37,115 bases of DNA from Calditrichota bacterium (GTDB lineage Bacteria; Electryoneota; AABM5-125-24; Hatepunaeales; Hatepunaeaceae): the NCBI GenBank assembly GCA_018644935.1, contig JABGPL010000038.1:1-37115 (forward strand), given 5' to 3'. Below the pieces are notes generated by a model. The model saw only the letters and a program-made list of their open reading frames with translations, ran no database searches and was not told the DNA's origin. The first letter of the stretch is position 1; each line of letters opens with the position of its first letter. The position numbers were made by a program, and so were the translations under genes. Shown here in pieces: positions 18,694 through 27,272 of the stretch.

Positions 18694-20958
18694 ATGGGTT
18701 TGGATCTGTTTTTAATAGCAGTAGTTATGCTAATCGGATTTGCAATTTATGACCTTGTTGTTGGTGTTAGTAATGATGCCGTCAATTTCCTCAACTCCTC
18801 CTTTGGATCGCGTGTTGCTCCTCGATACGTAATCATGATAATTGCAAGTATGGGCATACTGGTTGGTGTTGCATTTTCAAGCGGCATGATGGAAGTAGCA
18901 CGTAAAGGAATCTTTCATCCACATCTATTCACAATGCCGGAATTGATGACCATTTTTCTTGCAGTTATGATAACAGATATTATATTGCTCGATTTATTCA
19001 ACACATATGGTTTACCAACATCAACAACAGTTTCAATTGTATTTGAATTGCTTGGTGGTGCAGTCGCAGTATCGATACTCAAGATTATCCAGATGGATAA
19101 CAGCTTGGTCATGCTATCTCAATATATCAATTCCAGCAAGGCTCTGCTTATTGTATTTGGAATATTGCTCTCAGTTGTGGTTGCATTTACACTTGGGGCA
19201 ATTGTACAATTCTTGACAAGATTGTTATTTACCTTTGACTACGTAAAGAGATTAAAGCGTTATGGAAGTTTGTGGGGCGGGATGGCGTTGACTTTTATAA
19301 CCTATTTTATCTTAGTGAAGGGTGCAAAGGGAGCTTCTTTTATCACTCCGGAAACTGCAGATTGGATTAAAACGCATACCGGATTGATATTGCTGATGAT
19401 ATTTGCAGTTTCTGCCATTTTTCTTCAAATATTACTCGTTTTTAAAGTTAACATCCTGAAGCCTATTGTCCTGATAGGTACATTTGCGCTTGCAATGGCA
19501 TTTGCTGCCAATGATCTTGTCAATTTTATTGGTGTTCCAATGGCAGGTTTCCATGCATATAATATTGCTGCTGTTGCAGACTCACCATTGACCGTGACAA
19601 TGGGTGCTTTGGGGAAAAAAGTGCCAACGGAAACATACATGCTTATGATCGCAGGTGTGGTAATGGTTGTAACACTCTGGTTATCAAAAAAATCGAGGTC
19701 AGTAACAGAAACAGAGCTCAATCTCGCCGATCAGAGTGAGGTTGATGAAAAATTCGAATCTATTTTTCTTTCCCGAACCATTGTTAGAATGGTGATTGGC
19801 ATATTTGGTTTTGTAAGAATCGTATTACCAAAACCTTTAAGAAGTTGGATGGCTAATCGTCTGGATATAAATAACTACAAAGCAGATACCGATTCTGAAC
19901 AGCGACCCTCCTGGGATCTACTAAGAGCTTCTGTAAACATGATGGTTGCAAGTGCTGTGATTTCTTATGCGACTTCTCAAAAACTACCATTATCAACAAC
20001 TTATGTCACATTTATGGTTGCAATGGGTACATCCTTCGCTGATCTGGCATGGGGGCGGGAGAGTGCGGTTTACAGAATTACTGGCGTGTTGACCGTTATC
20101 GGCGGCTGGTTCATGACTGCGGTGCTGGCATTTACAATTTGCGGGATAGTTGCTACAACGATTTTTTACCTACAGGGAATAGGTGTAATCATTCTGATAA
20201 TCGGAGGTGCGGGTTTAATCTGGAAGAACCATTCAACGCATAGTGAGATTTCAAAGGGTAAAGAAAAAGATCAGGTGTATAACCTCAAAAAAGTAACAAA
20301 TGTAGAAGACACCATTTCAATTACTTTCCAGCATATGGGGTCCTTGATAGGAGAGATCAGAGAATCTCTTGATACCGCCCTAAACGCACTCTTTACGCAG
20401 AATGAGCACATACTGAAGGACGAGAGGAACAAATCCCCCAAAATTCAGCACTGGGCAAACATTATTATTGCCAATGTCTTCAAAGCCAACCGCTTACTAC
20501 AAAAGGATGATGAGCTTATATCATATAAATATGGTCAAGTAATTAGAAGATTACAGAAATTAGCAGATGGCCACAGAGACATAACAATTCGCTCGTACCG
20601 TCATGTTAGTAATCAACACAAAGGCTTGCTGGATGTCCAGATTGAAGATTTGCAGAAGGTACGGGAGTTACTCCACAATGTTTTAGCTGATGTGGAAATT
20701 GTGCTGCGGGATACGAATATGTTCCGGTATGACATTGTTGTTGAAAACGACAGCAAACTTAGAGATTTGGCGGAGAAGCTTAACAAAGATCAGGTTCTAC
20801 GTATAAAGAATGATGAGTCAAAAACCCGTCTCAGTATTTTATTTTATGCAATAGTTGGAAATGCAATGATGATTTCAAAGCAGAATTTGAAGTTATTAGA
20901 AATTTTCAAAGAGACTTTTCCAGGTAATGAAGAGAGCACAGGATTTGATATGGATTAA
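18694..20958 (+). CDS. PiT-family inorganic phosphate transporter with PhoU-like domain
   Basis: 754 residues; AAGGA lies shortly upstream of ATG 18694. This is a PHO4/SLC20-type permease: the twin signature appears as SNDAVNFLNSSFGSR (about 26-40) and AANDLVNFIGVPMAG (about 270-284). The two paired loops LPTSTTVSIVFELLGG and LPLSTTYVTFMVAMGTSFAD mark the inverted repeat. About ten to twelve hydrophobic helices are visible to about residue 515. The rest (about 530-750) is an alpha-helical PhoU-like domain (ITFQHMGSLIGEIRESLDTAL...), as is usual in the long Bacteroidota-type versions of about 750 residues. It would import phosphate (or metal-phosphate) with a cation. The tail could gate transport or sense phosphate; that is inference. 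No pst, phoB or phoR gene is adjacent. Confidence 0.92.
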   Translation: MGLDLFLIAVVMLIGFAIYDLVVGVSNDAVNFLNSSFGSRVAPRYVIMIIASMGILVGVAFSSGMMEVARKGIFHPHLFTMPELMTIFLAVMITDIILLDLFNTYGLPTSTTVSIVFELLGGAVAVSILKIIQMDNSLVMLSQYINSSKALLIVFGILLSVVVAFTLGAIVQFLTRLLFTFDYVKRLKRYGSLWGGMALTFITYFILVKGAKGASFITPETADWIKTHTGLILLMIFAVSAIFLQILLVFKVNILKPIVLIGTFALAMAFAANDLVNFIGVPMAGFHAYNIAAVADSPLTVTMGALGKKVPTETYMLMIAGVVMVVTLWLSKKSRSVTETELNLADQSEVDEKFESIFLSRTIVRMVIGIFGFVRIVLPKPLRSWMANRLDINNYKADTDSEQRPSWDLLRASVNMMVASAVISYATSQKLPLSTTYVTFMVAMGTSFADLAWGRESAVYRITGVLTVIGGWFMTAVLAFTICGIVATTIFYLQGIGVIILIIGGAGLIWKNHSTHSEISKGKEKDQVYNLKKVTNVEDTISITFQHMGSLIGEIRESLDTALNALFTQNEHILKDERNKSPKIQHWANIIIANVFKANRLLQKDDELISYKYGQVIRRLQKLADGHRDITIRSYRHVSNQHKGLLDVQIEDLQKVRELLHNVLADVEIVLRDTNMFRYDIVVENDSKLRDLAEKLNKDQVLRIKNDESKTRLSILFYAIVGNAMMISKQNLKLLEIFKETFPGNEESTGFDMD

Positions 20959-21023
20959 CGGACGCAGCAGGTTTGGTCAGATCGAAAAAAATAGCTTATC
21001 CAAATTCTGGGATGAAAAAGACA

Positions 21024-21923
21024 TTACAAAAAGATCGAAAACCGGGTTGGGAATTCAGGTTGACATGTCAGCTTAAATTTGAAATTATGACGAGATAGGA
21101 TTTCATTTACAAGTGTCAAACCGATTCCCTGACCATTTGGTTTAGTGCTGAAGAAAGGTGTAAACAATTGGTCCTTAGCTTCAGAGCTCAAGCCCTCGCC
21201 AGTATCGGTAATTAACAATATATGATTACCATTTTCCTCTTCTATTGAAATGGTTATTGTGCCGTTCAGGTCAATAGCCTCTATAGAATTGCGCAGTATA
21301 TTCATCAGGGCCAGATATAACAAAACTGCAGCTTCATCTGATCTTCCTTGAGAAAATAATACTCTTGCGGACATTTCAAGCGTTGTCTCAGGAACAGAAA
21401 CCACTTTTCTAAATCGAGACCCTTCGAGATCAATTCCCTTGAGACGCGACTTAAGCTCTTCTTTAATCTGGGGAATATAAGATTTATCCTTAGCGAGTAT
21501 TAAACCGATGTACATACCCACATATTTATCGAAATCCTTCCTGACTGATTCAATTGTAAGTGGTGCCCACATATCAGAGTAGGGGATAAACCTTGTGAAA
21601 GGTACATTGCTTACTACTCCGGTTACCCTGTAGTTTTTCCCGGCAATTGTAACAGTTTTTCCGGTTGCAGACTCCTGACCGAAAAACTTGTTTTGCATCG
21701 CCTCATTGATGACAACCACCGGAGCTCCTGAGTCAAACTCATCCTGAGTATACGGCCTACCTTCGAGGAAATCAAACTGAAGGATCTTCCAGTAGTTTAC
21801 ATCTGTATATCTAAAATACGACTCAATTCTCTGCCCTCTTGCATAGGACAAAACCTCCCACATCAGCCCACTAACTGAGACCATTTCGGTTCCAGGTAGA
21901 TCATACAGGTGATTTTTAAGCAT
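21024..21923 (-). CDS. Chimeric remnant: MacB-type permease periplasmic domain fused to histidine-kinase ATPase domain
   Basis: 299 residues. Residues 1 to about 200 match the periplasmic core domain of FtsX/MacB-type permeases (FLEGRPYTQDEFDSGAPVVVINEAMQNKFFG, then GKNYRVTGVVSNVPFTRFIPYSDMWAPLT). The N-terminal helix and start of the domain are missing, as are the last three helices. Residues about 203-299 are a HATPase_c domain: N box with N212, G1 box DTGEG (240-244), F box FTPFFSTK (254-261), G2 box GQGIGL (264-269). The HisKA dimerisation domain and receptor part are absent. The join, around the permease's second membrane helix, is in frame. The gene starts 12 nt after the ATPase gene. 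Such operons often run permease, response regulator, kinase, so deletions are the simplest explanation. Probably a pseudogene, but the frame is intact and an assembly error is possible. Confidence 0.8.
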   Translation of the reverse strand: MLKNHLYDLPGTEMVSVSGLMWEVLSYARGQRIESYFRYTDVNYWKILQFDFLEGRPYTQDEFDSGAPVVVINEAMQNKFFGQESATGKTVTIAGKNYRVTGVVSNVPFTRFIPYSDMWAPLTIESVRKDFDKYVGMYIGLILAKDKSYIPQIKEELKSRLKGIDLEGSRFRKVVSVPETTLEMSARVLFSQGRSDEAAVLLYLALMNILRNSIEAIDLNGTITISIEEENGNHILLITDTGEGLSSEAKDQLFTPFFSTKPNGQGIGLTLVNEILSRHNFKFKLTCQPEFPTRFSIFL

Positions 21924-21935
21924 TAGGATCTCTGT

Positions 21936-22601
21936 TTAACTTACCTGACGACCGTCAAACAAGTGTATTGTTCGTTCGGTTTGTTTTGCCAGATTTCTAT
22001 CGTGGGTCACCATAACGACAATTGTTCCCTTATCCTCGTTCAATCTCTTGAGAATAGCCATTATCCCATCACCCATTTGGCTGTCCAGATTACCTGTTGG
22101 CTCATCAGCGAGTATGATTGAAGGCTTGCCAGCGATAGCACGTGCTATTGCAACTCGCTGCTGCTGACCGCCTGAAAGCTGATTGGGGCGGTGGTTCTTT
22201 CTGGAAAGCAGATTGACAGATTCCAGTGCCTCAAGACATCTATCCTTTCTCTCTGCAGCGGACATCTTTCGGTAAAGTAGTGGGATTTCCACGTTGTCGA
22301 TAACGGGTAAATCATTAATCAGGTGAAATGATTGAAAGATAAACCCTATGTTTTTATTCCTGAGTTTTGCCAATTTTTTATCGCTCAATCCCAGAATTTC
22401 ACGGTTTTCTAATTTTATTGTCCCAGATGTGGGGGCGTCGAGTAATCCGATCAAATTTAGCAATGTGCTTTTTCCACAGCCGGAAGGTCCCATAATTGAG
22501 ATAAATTCACCGTCAGTGATAGTTATGTTGACATCCGAAAGTGCTAGTGTTTCAATGCGGTCAGTTCTGTAGACTTTTTCGATGTTTTCCAGTGTAATCA
22601 A
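21936..22601 (-). CDS. ABC transporter ATP-binding protein, MacB/LolD type
   Basis: 221 residues, full length for the family. Walker A GPSGCGKST (38-46), Q-loop Gln90 (IFQSFHL), signature LSGGQ (142-146) followed by QQRVAIARA, Walker B IILADE (162-167) with the DEPTGNLD motif typical of LolD/MacB ATPases, and switch His200 (VMVTHDR). It would power a type VII (mechanotransmission) ABC exporter with an FtsX-like permease. The start is TTG at 22601, supported by GGAG (22610-22607 on this strand) 5 nt upstream; 11 nt separate it from the membrane-fusion protein gene, so they form an operon. The permease gene that should follow is only a chimeric remnant, so the ATPase may be orphaned or work with a permease encoded elsewhere. 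Confidence 0.93.
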   Translation of the reverse strand: MITLENIEKVYRTDRIETLALSDVNITITDGEFISIMGPSGCGKSTLLNLIGLLDAPTSGTIKLENREILGLSDKKLAKLRNKNIGFIFQSFHLINDLPVIDNVEIPLLYRKMSAAERKDRCLEALESVNLLSRKNHRPNQLSGGQQQRVAIARAIAGKPSIILADEPTGNLDSQMGDGIMAILKRLNEDKGTIVVMVTHDRNLAKQTERTIHLFDGRQVS

Positions 22602-22612
22602 GTATTCTCCGA

Positions 22613-23860
22613 TTAATGTTTAATCCTGATTGTTTCCAGATGATTGTAATCGTCCGTTCCTGACAATATCACAGTTTCACCCTCCTGCAAGCCATCAATC
22701 ACCTCATATTTGTCCATTCCCGCTATCCCGATTGTGGCTTTTCTTCGAATTGCTCTGGTGTCTTCAATTACAAACACCTCCTGCTCACCCGGTCCATTTA
22801 CAAATGGACCCTTATTAACTCGAAGAACATCATCGCGACTCTCGGTAATTATATAGACATCTACACTGAGATTAGACCTCAAATTGTTATGTGATGGATC
22901 AGCAAGGTGGATTATTAGTGTGATTATTCCACCTTCAATATTGGGCAGTATATTGTGTATATTTCCATTCAGTATTTCATTGTTGGCTTTGACTTTAACT
23001 GCAAGTCCTACTGCAATTCGAGCAGAATTCAAATCGGACACGGTTGCTTCAATCCGGAATCTTTCAAGATTGGCGATTCTGGCCAGAATTTCGCCTTGTC
23101 GAAGCGTGGCTCCCTCCTCCGAAGCTATCCAGACTAGTACGCCTTTCATATTAGATTTCACAGTGGCTCGATTAATAAGATCTTCAACCTTTCTTAATTG
23201 TTGTTGAAGCAACCGCATCTCAATTTGTAAACCATCAACTCGCTTTTTATTGCTCTCTAACAGTCGCGATATTTCCCTTAAATTCTGTTCCTTCTTCAGT
23301 TTTTTTATTTCTTCTTCGAGCTCAGCCTGTTTCACACTCCAGGCAGTAGCAGCATATATTTTCTCAAGTGCTTTGACCTGTTCGGTCATGGCCTCTTGGA
23401 ACTTCAACTCAAGAGACAAAATGTCTTTTTCACTATTCATTTCATCAAGCTGACGGTTTATTTCCAGCTCAAGTTGTTCTCGTTGATTGTGCTTTAAAGC
23501 AATCTCGTCTTGAAGTCTGTCGATATCTAACCTGATCAAACGGTCATCGAGAAGCAGAAGATTATGGCCGGGTGTAAGTTGAGTCCCCGGTTCTGATTCA
23601 ACCCTAACTATTCTCGAATCAAATGGACATGAAATGACCTGTTCAAATTCAGGAACCACACGACCGGAGGAGAGAATAACGGCATCCACAGAACCTCTAT
23701 CAACAACAGCTGTTCTAATCTTATCAATAGACAGAGTAGGCGTGAGCATCGACTTGATGCCAAGAGCTGATGCTAATACGATAATGACAACTAAGGAATA
23801 CAGGGCGATTCGTCTGTTACGCCTGAGTTGTAAATAGGTTTTATCTAATGGCTTGTCCAT
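22613..23860 (-). CDS. Periplasmic adaptor (membrane-fusion) subunit, HlyD/MacA type
   Basis: 415 residues. A short basic cytosolic N-terminus is followed by one membrane helix (about 16-37), then a barrel-sandwich half (VDRGSVDAVILSSGRVVPEFEQVISCPFDSRIV), a long heptad-rich coiled-coil hairpin (about 100-225, with LDEMNSEKDILSLEL and LLQQQLRKVEDLI), the returning lipoyl half (ATVKSNMKGVLVWIASEEGATLRQGEILARIANLERFRIEATV) and a membrane-proximal domain (EGETVILSGTDDYNHLETIRI). This is the standard order for adaptors that link an inner-membrane MacB-like exporter to a TolC-like channel. It is the first gene of the operon with the ATPase and the chimeric permease remnant; no outer-membrane factor is present here. 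No clear Shine-Dalgarno site precedes the ATG. Confidence 0.92.
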   Translation of the reverse strand: MDKPLDKTYLQLRRNRRIALYSLVVIIVLASALGIKSMLTPTLSIDKIRTAVVDRGSVDAVILSSGRVVPEFEQVISCPFDSRIVRVESEPGTQLTPGHNLLLLDDRLIRLDIDRLQDEIALKHNQREQLELEINRQLDEMNSEKDILSLELKFQEAMTEQVKALEKIYAATAWSVKQAELEEEIKKLKKEQNLREISRLLESNKKRVDGLQIEMRLLQQQLRKVEDLINRATVKSNMKGVLVWIASEEGATLRQGEILARIANLERFRIEATVSDLNSARIAVGLAVKVKANNEILNGNIHNILPNIEGGIITLIIHLADPSHNNLRSNLSVDVYIITESRDDVLRVNKGPFVNGPGEQEVFVIEDTRAIRRKATIGIAGMDKYEVIDGLQEGETVILSGTDDYNHLETIRIKH

Positions 23861-24346
23861 GGTGAATAGGAAGCAAGAGGCATGCCAGAGTGAAAGTAAT
23901 TATTAAATCAACGGATAGAGAAATATTGAATTAAAAACTGTCCGGAAATGAACAGTAATGTTCGGTTTTGTGAAGAGTTTTACAGGTTCCTCAAGTCATC
24001 TTGTCCAAACCAATATCAAATCCATCTTCTCATTAAATTTCAGGTCGTAATTCCATAGAAATATGTTTCATTTCTATATTTCTGAAACTATCGGAATTGT
24101 ATTTAAAATCTTAAGTGATTTGAACATGGCTCGTGTTGTACTATAAATTCAATAACAATCAAATTATCAATTATAATTGAACATGTATTTCAATTCAATT
24201 GTGAATGATACAGAAAAAACATGAGTGTTTAGACAGATATTATCGGATGTGTATTACACACGAGAACCTCTAATTGTAGGGTATTCATTGCAATAACTAA
24301 GTATGTGGAGTATTTTTAAACTTCTGCGCAGATTTTTGAACTAATA
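23861..24346. other. Divergent intergenic region with structured element
   Basis: 486 AT-rich bases between the efflux operon (leftward) and the CotH protein gene (rightward). It should contain both promoters. No gene is supported. It holds the nested inverted repeat listed at 24049-24098 and a perfect AT-only-core palindrome TCAATTATAATTGA (24167-24180). No clear ribosome binding site precedes the rightward gene at 24347. Confidence 0.5.
24049..24098. promoter_or_regulatory. Nested inverted-repeat element
   Basis: An outer 10-bp stem pairs AATTCCATAG (24049-24058) with CTAT-c-GGAATT (24088-24098, one bulged C at 24092). Inside it AAATAT (24059-24064) can pair with ATATTT (24076-24081). Two competing hairpins also fit: ATAGAAAT/ATTTCTAT (24055-24077) and GTTTCA/TGAAAC (24065-24088). 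Mutually exclusive foldings suggest an RNA switch, a cruciform or an operator. The function is unknown, and AT-rich sequence makes chance pairing more likely. Confidence 0.35.
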
Positions 24347-26983
24347 ATGAAAAGAACAATGCGAAATTTATCCATTGGAAAGCTAATTATTACATCAATG
24401 TTTTTAGCATTCCTGTTGAATGTAAAGTCTTTGACTGCTCAAGATTTAACCTTGCCCACCTATGTGATTAGCATTGATCAACAATGGCTGGACCGACTCA
24501 ATCTTTACCCAAAATCCAATAGAACATTTCCCGCAAGATTCATCTCTGAAAACACTGAGTTATCCTGTACTGTACGATATCGAGGTGGTGCATCGAGAAA
24601 CCTACCCAAGAAATCGTGGAAGATTTATCTGGACGGAAGCATAGGCGGTCATTCTGTCCTGAACTTGAACGCTGAGTACAGTGATTTGTCCCAAAGCAGA
24701 AATCACCTGTGCCTAGCTCTTGCTGATATAGTTGGTCTCCCCTCTCCAGAAGCTTTTTATGTTTCGCTTATCGTGAATGGAGAATATTATGGTGTGTTTC
24801 AATTTATCGAAGATATTAATCGCGATTTTTTCAGACGTCGAAATCTCGGAGATGGAGATATATTAAAACCTGAAAGCCATAGTGCCAGATTTTCTCCTCC
24901 CACAAACTATAAAAAACTTTCGCGAATATATTCGGCAAAAGATTCAAAACCAATTGCTCTCGATACATTAGGTGCGAAAATCAGCCTTTTGAGATACGCC
25001 AATTCAACAAATGATGGTGGCTTATTTGAATCCATGTTTGATACAGACAATCTATGCAAGTACTTTGCCCTGGAGTACGTAATCAGCAATTCTGATGGCT
25101 TTACTAAAAATTACTATCTACATCTGCGACCTGACGGAAAATACATACTTGTCCCCTGGGATTGTGATGCGACATTGGGGAATAATTGGCAGGGAATATA
25201 TTTCGGGGGGGAGAGAACGGTTGAATATATCTTTATGGAGCAGCAGGCCCTCTTTGGCTGGTTGATATCCTCTCCTGATCGTCAGGAGGAAGTTCTAAAT
25301 TACATCAATGAAATGATTACAACTGGCTTCGACTCCCTGGCGCTTATCAGCGAAATACTTCACGATCATATCGCCCACGACGTGTATCTTGATACAGCAA
25401 AGCGAGCGAGTAACGACCAATTCACCGCTGAGTTTCAACGCATACGAAGCTTTTTAACATCTAGAGCTGAACACTTAAGAGATTTGGACCGCTTTCACTA
25501 TGTGCCTGTTGAATATACAAATGTGGAACCGGCATATATGGAATCCCTTGAGGATTATGTGCATTGTGAGGTTATCCCAGGCGACAGTGTATACGAAGTC
25601 TTGATTCATGTAGTAGATTCAAATGGCGAAACTGTCAGTTTTCCACTTAATGACAATGGTGAAGGTGGTGATGAAAATTCAAATGACGGTTTATATTCCT
25701 GTGACTTCAATCTGGCAGACTTTACTCCTCCTTTTCTCTATTGTTATTGGATTGGAATTAGTGAGCATGAGGGATATCCATACCCATTGTCCGGATGGGT
25801 GTATGCTCAAACAACTCCTCTCAGCCTACCAATGATACTATGTGATGTGAATCGTCCTTTGGAAGGTTGTGTGGAGTTTGAAAAATTAGTTGTTGAACCG
25901 AATTCAGAAACATTTGTAATAACCGTAAAGAATGTCTCAGAAGCTCAGGTTAACTTGAGCGGATGCACTTTGCAATTGGGGAATAGCCCTCGTCGAATGC
26001 TTGTTCCGGTTTTGGAAGACCTATCTCGAGAGACGGAGGTCTATTTTACGAATCATGTCGATATTGCCGAACAATTACTGGGGGATGTCGATATAAGTGG
26101 GAAGTTTTACTTTTTCCCGGAACTTGACGACACTCTAATTATCAAAGATGCATCCGGATTAATTTTAGCCCAAATGATTATTAACGAAATTGATCATGTT
26201 GACGATGTAACCGGAAGGGTAGTCATTAATGAGATTAACTACAATAGCCCCGATAATTTCCCGTCGGGAGATTGGATAGAACTCTTCCCGTTTCGTTCAT
26301 TAGTAGATGTTTCAAGTTGGGAGCTCAAAGACGAAAACGACGCACACATTTATGTTTTTCCCGCTGAGACAATATTAGAAGATTACGAATTGTTGATTGT
26401 TGCAAGATCGCCTGACGATTTCATGAGGCAGCATAACAATATTGAGAATGTGATTGGAGGATTTGATTTCGGATTTGGGGGAAGTGGTGATGCTGTTCGG
26501 TTGTTTGATCAGAATGGGAATCTTATTGATTGGGTTCAGTATTCCGATGACAACCCTTGGCCGGAGGATGCAGATGGTGAAGGCTCAACTCTGGAGTTGA
26601 TCCATCCAACCTTAAATAATTATGGAGCAGCCAGTTGGAGAGCTTCCTTGCAGCTGTATGGTTCACCAGGTGAAGTGAACACTGTTTTTGGTGTCGAGGA
26701 ACCACCAAACAGATATCCTGATAATTTCGGAATAATTGGTGCGTATCCAAATCCCTTTAATTCAACTATAACACTTAATTTTGGATTATCAATTGCTGAT
26801 TGGGTGAGTATTACAGTATATGATATCCGCGGACGCAAGGTTGATGAATTATTTGAAGGTATGCGTTCAATAGGACAGCATACCTGTATTTGGAATGCAA
26901 CAGCTTTTGTGTCCGGTACATACATCGTCCATTTAGCAACACAAAAGGATGTTCGGGTGTCGAAAATAATGTTGTTGAAATAA
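24347..26983 (+). CDS. CotH kinase-like / lamin-tail protein with T9SS sorting domain
   Basis: 878 residues. A signal peptide (about 1-31, ending SLTAQ) is followed by a CotH domain (about 35-400): VRYRGGASRNLPKKSWKI, FYVSLIVNGEYYGVFQFIEDI and the active-site-like VPWDCDATLG (about 268-277). In this atypical kinase family spore-coat CotH phosphorylates secreted proteins, so protein or small-molecule phosphorylation outside the cell is possible here. Beta-sandwich segments lead to a lamin-tail domain (about 623-790: VVINEINYNS...DWIELF...WELKD...LLIVA...DAVRLFD..GNLIDWVQY), often found on secreted nucleases and adhesins. The T9SS type A sorting domain starts at YPNPFN (about 799). Unlike the three genes at the start of the window, it lacks the GWNLIS/WGDDP cassette. 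No Shine-Dalgarno site is evident at ATG 24347; ATG 24359 is an alternative. Confidence 0.9.
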   Translation: MKRTMRNLSIGKLIITSMFLAFLLNVKSLTAQDLTLPTYVISIDQQWLDRLNLYPKSNRTFPARFISENTELSCTVRYRGGASRNLPKKSWKIYLDGSIGGHSVLNLNAEYSDLSQSRNHLCLALADIVGLPSPEAFYVSLIVNGEYYGVFQFIEDINRDFFRRRNLGDGDILKPESHSARFSPPTNYKKLSRIYSAKDSKPIALDTLGAKISLLRYANSTNDGGLFESMFDTDNLCKYFALEYVISNSDGFTKNYYLHLRPDGKYILVPWDCDATLGNNWQGIYFGGERTVEYIFMEQQALFGWLISSPDRQEEVLNYINEMITTGFDSLALISEILHDHIAHDVYLDTAKRASNDQFTAEFQRIRSFLTSRAEHLRDLDRFHYVPVEYTNVEPAYMESLEDYVHCEVIPGDSVYEVLIHVVDSNGETVSFPLNDNGEGGDENSNDGLYSCDFNLADFTPPFLYCYWIGISEHEGYPYPLSGWVYAQTTPLSLPMILCDVNRPLEGCVEFEKLVVEPNSETFVITVKNVSEAQVNLSGCTLQLGNSPRRMLVPVLEDLSRETEVYFTNHVDIAEQLLGDVDISGKFYFFPELDDTLIIKDASGLILAQMIINEIDHVDDVTGRVVINEINYNSPDNFPSGDWIELFPFRSLVDVSSWELKDENDAHIYVFPAETILEDYELLIVARSPDDFMRQHNNIENVIGGFDFGFGGSGDAVRLFDQNGNLIDWVQYSDDNPWPEDADGEGSTLELIHPTLNNYGAASWRASLQLYGSPGEVNTVFGVEEPPNRYPDNFGIIGAYPNPFNSTITLNFGLSIADWVSITVYDIRGRKVDELFEGMRSIGQHTCIWNATAFVSGTYIVHLATQKDVRVSKIMLLK

Positions 26984-27272
26984 GTGGAGACAACAACAAT
27001 TATGTTTCTGCTTTACATTCCATTTTCTTTACACTGTAGAAAGAACTTCATTATTAATTCCAACATAACAACTATTGACAATGTAGGATAAATCTAATAG
27101 TTTATTGTTATATGGTTGAGTAGGTGTTTTTGCTGTTGTAATTTATTTGGTCAATTCCTGTTCTGATTAGTTGAATTTTAGTTTCTTTTTATAAGTTCGA
27201 AACATATTTCCACCTTACTTTGGAGTATGTTGCGAGGATTAGTTTAGTACATGAGTAACATTAAGGTGTTTA

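Noticed and set aside
24167-24180. Perfect 14-bp palindrome TCAATTATAATTGA
   Set aside because: Single copy in very AT-rich sequence; not enough to call an operator.
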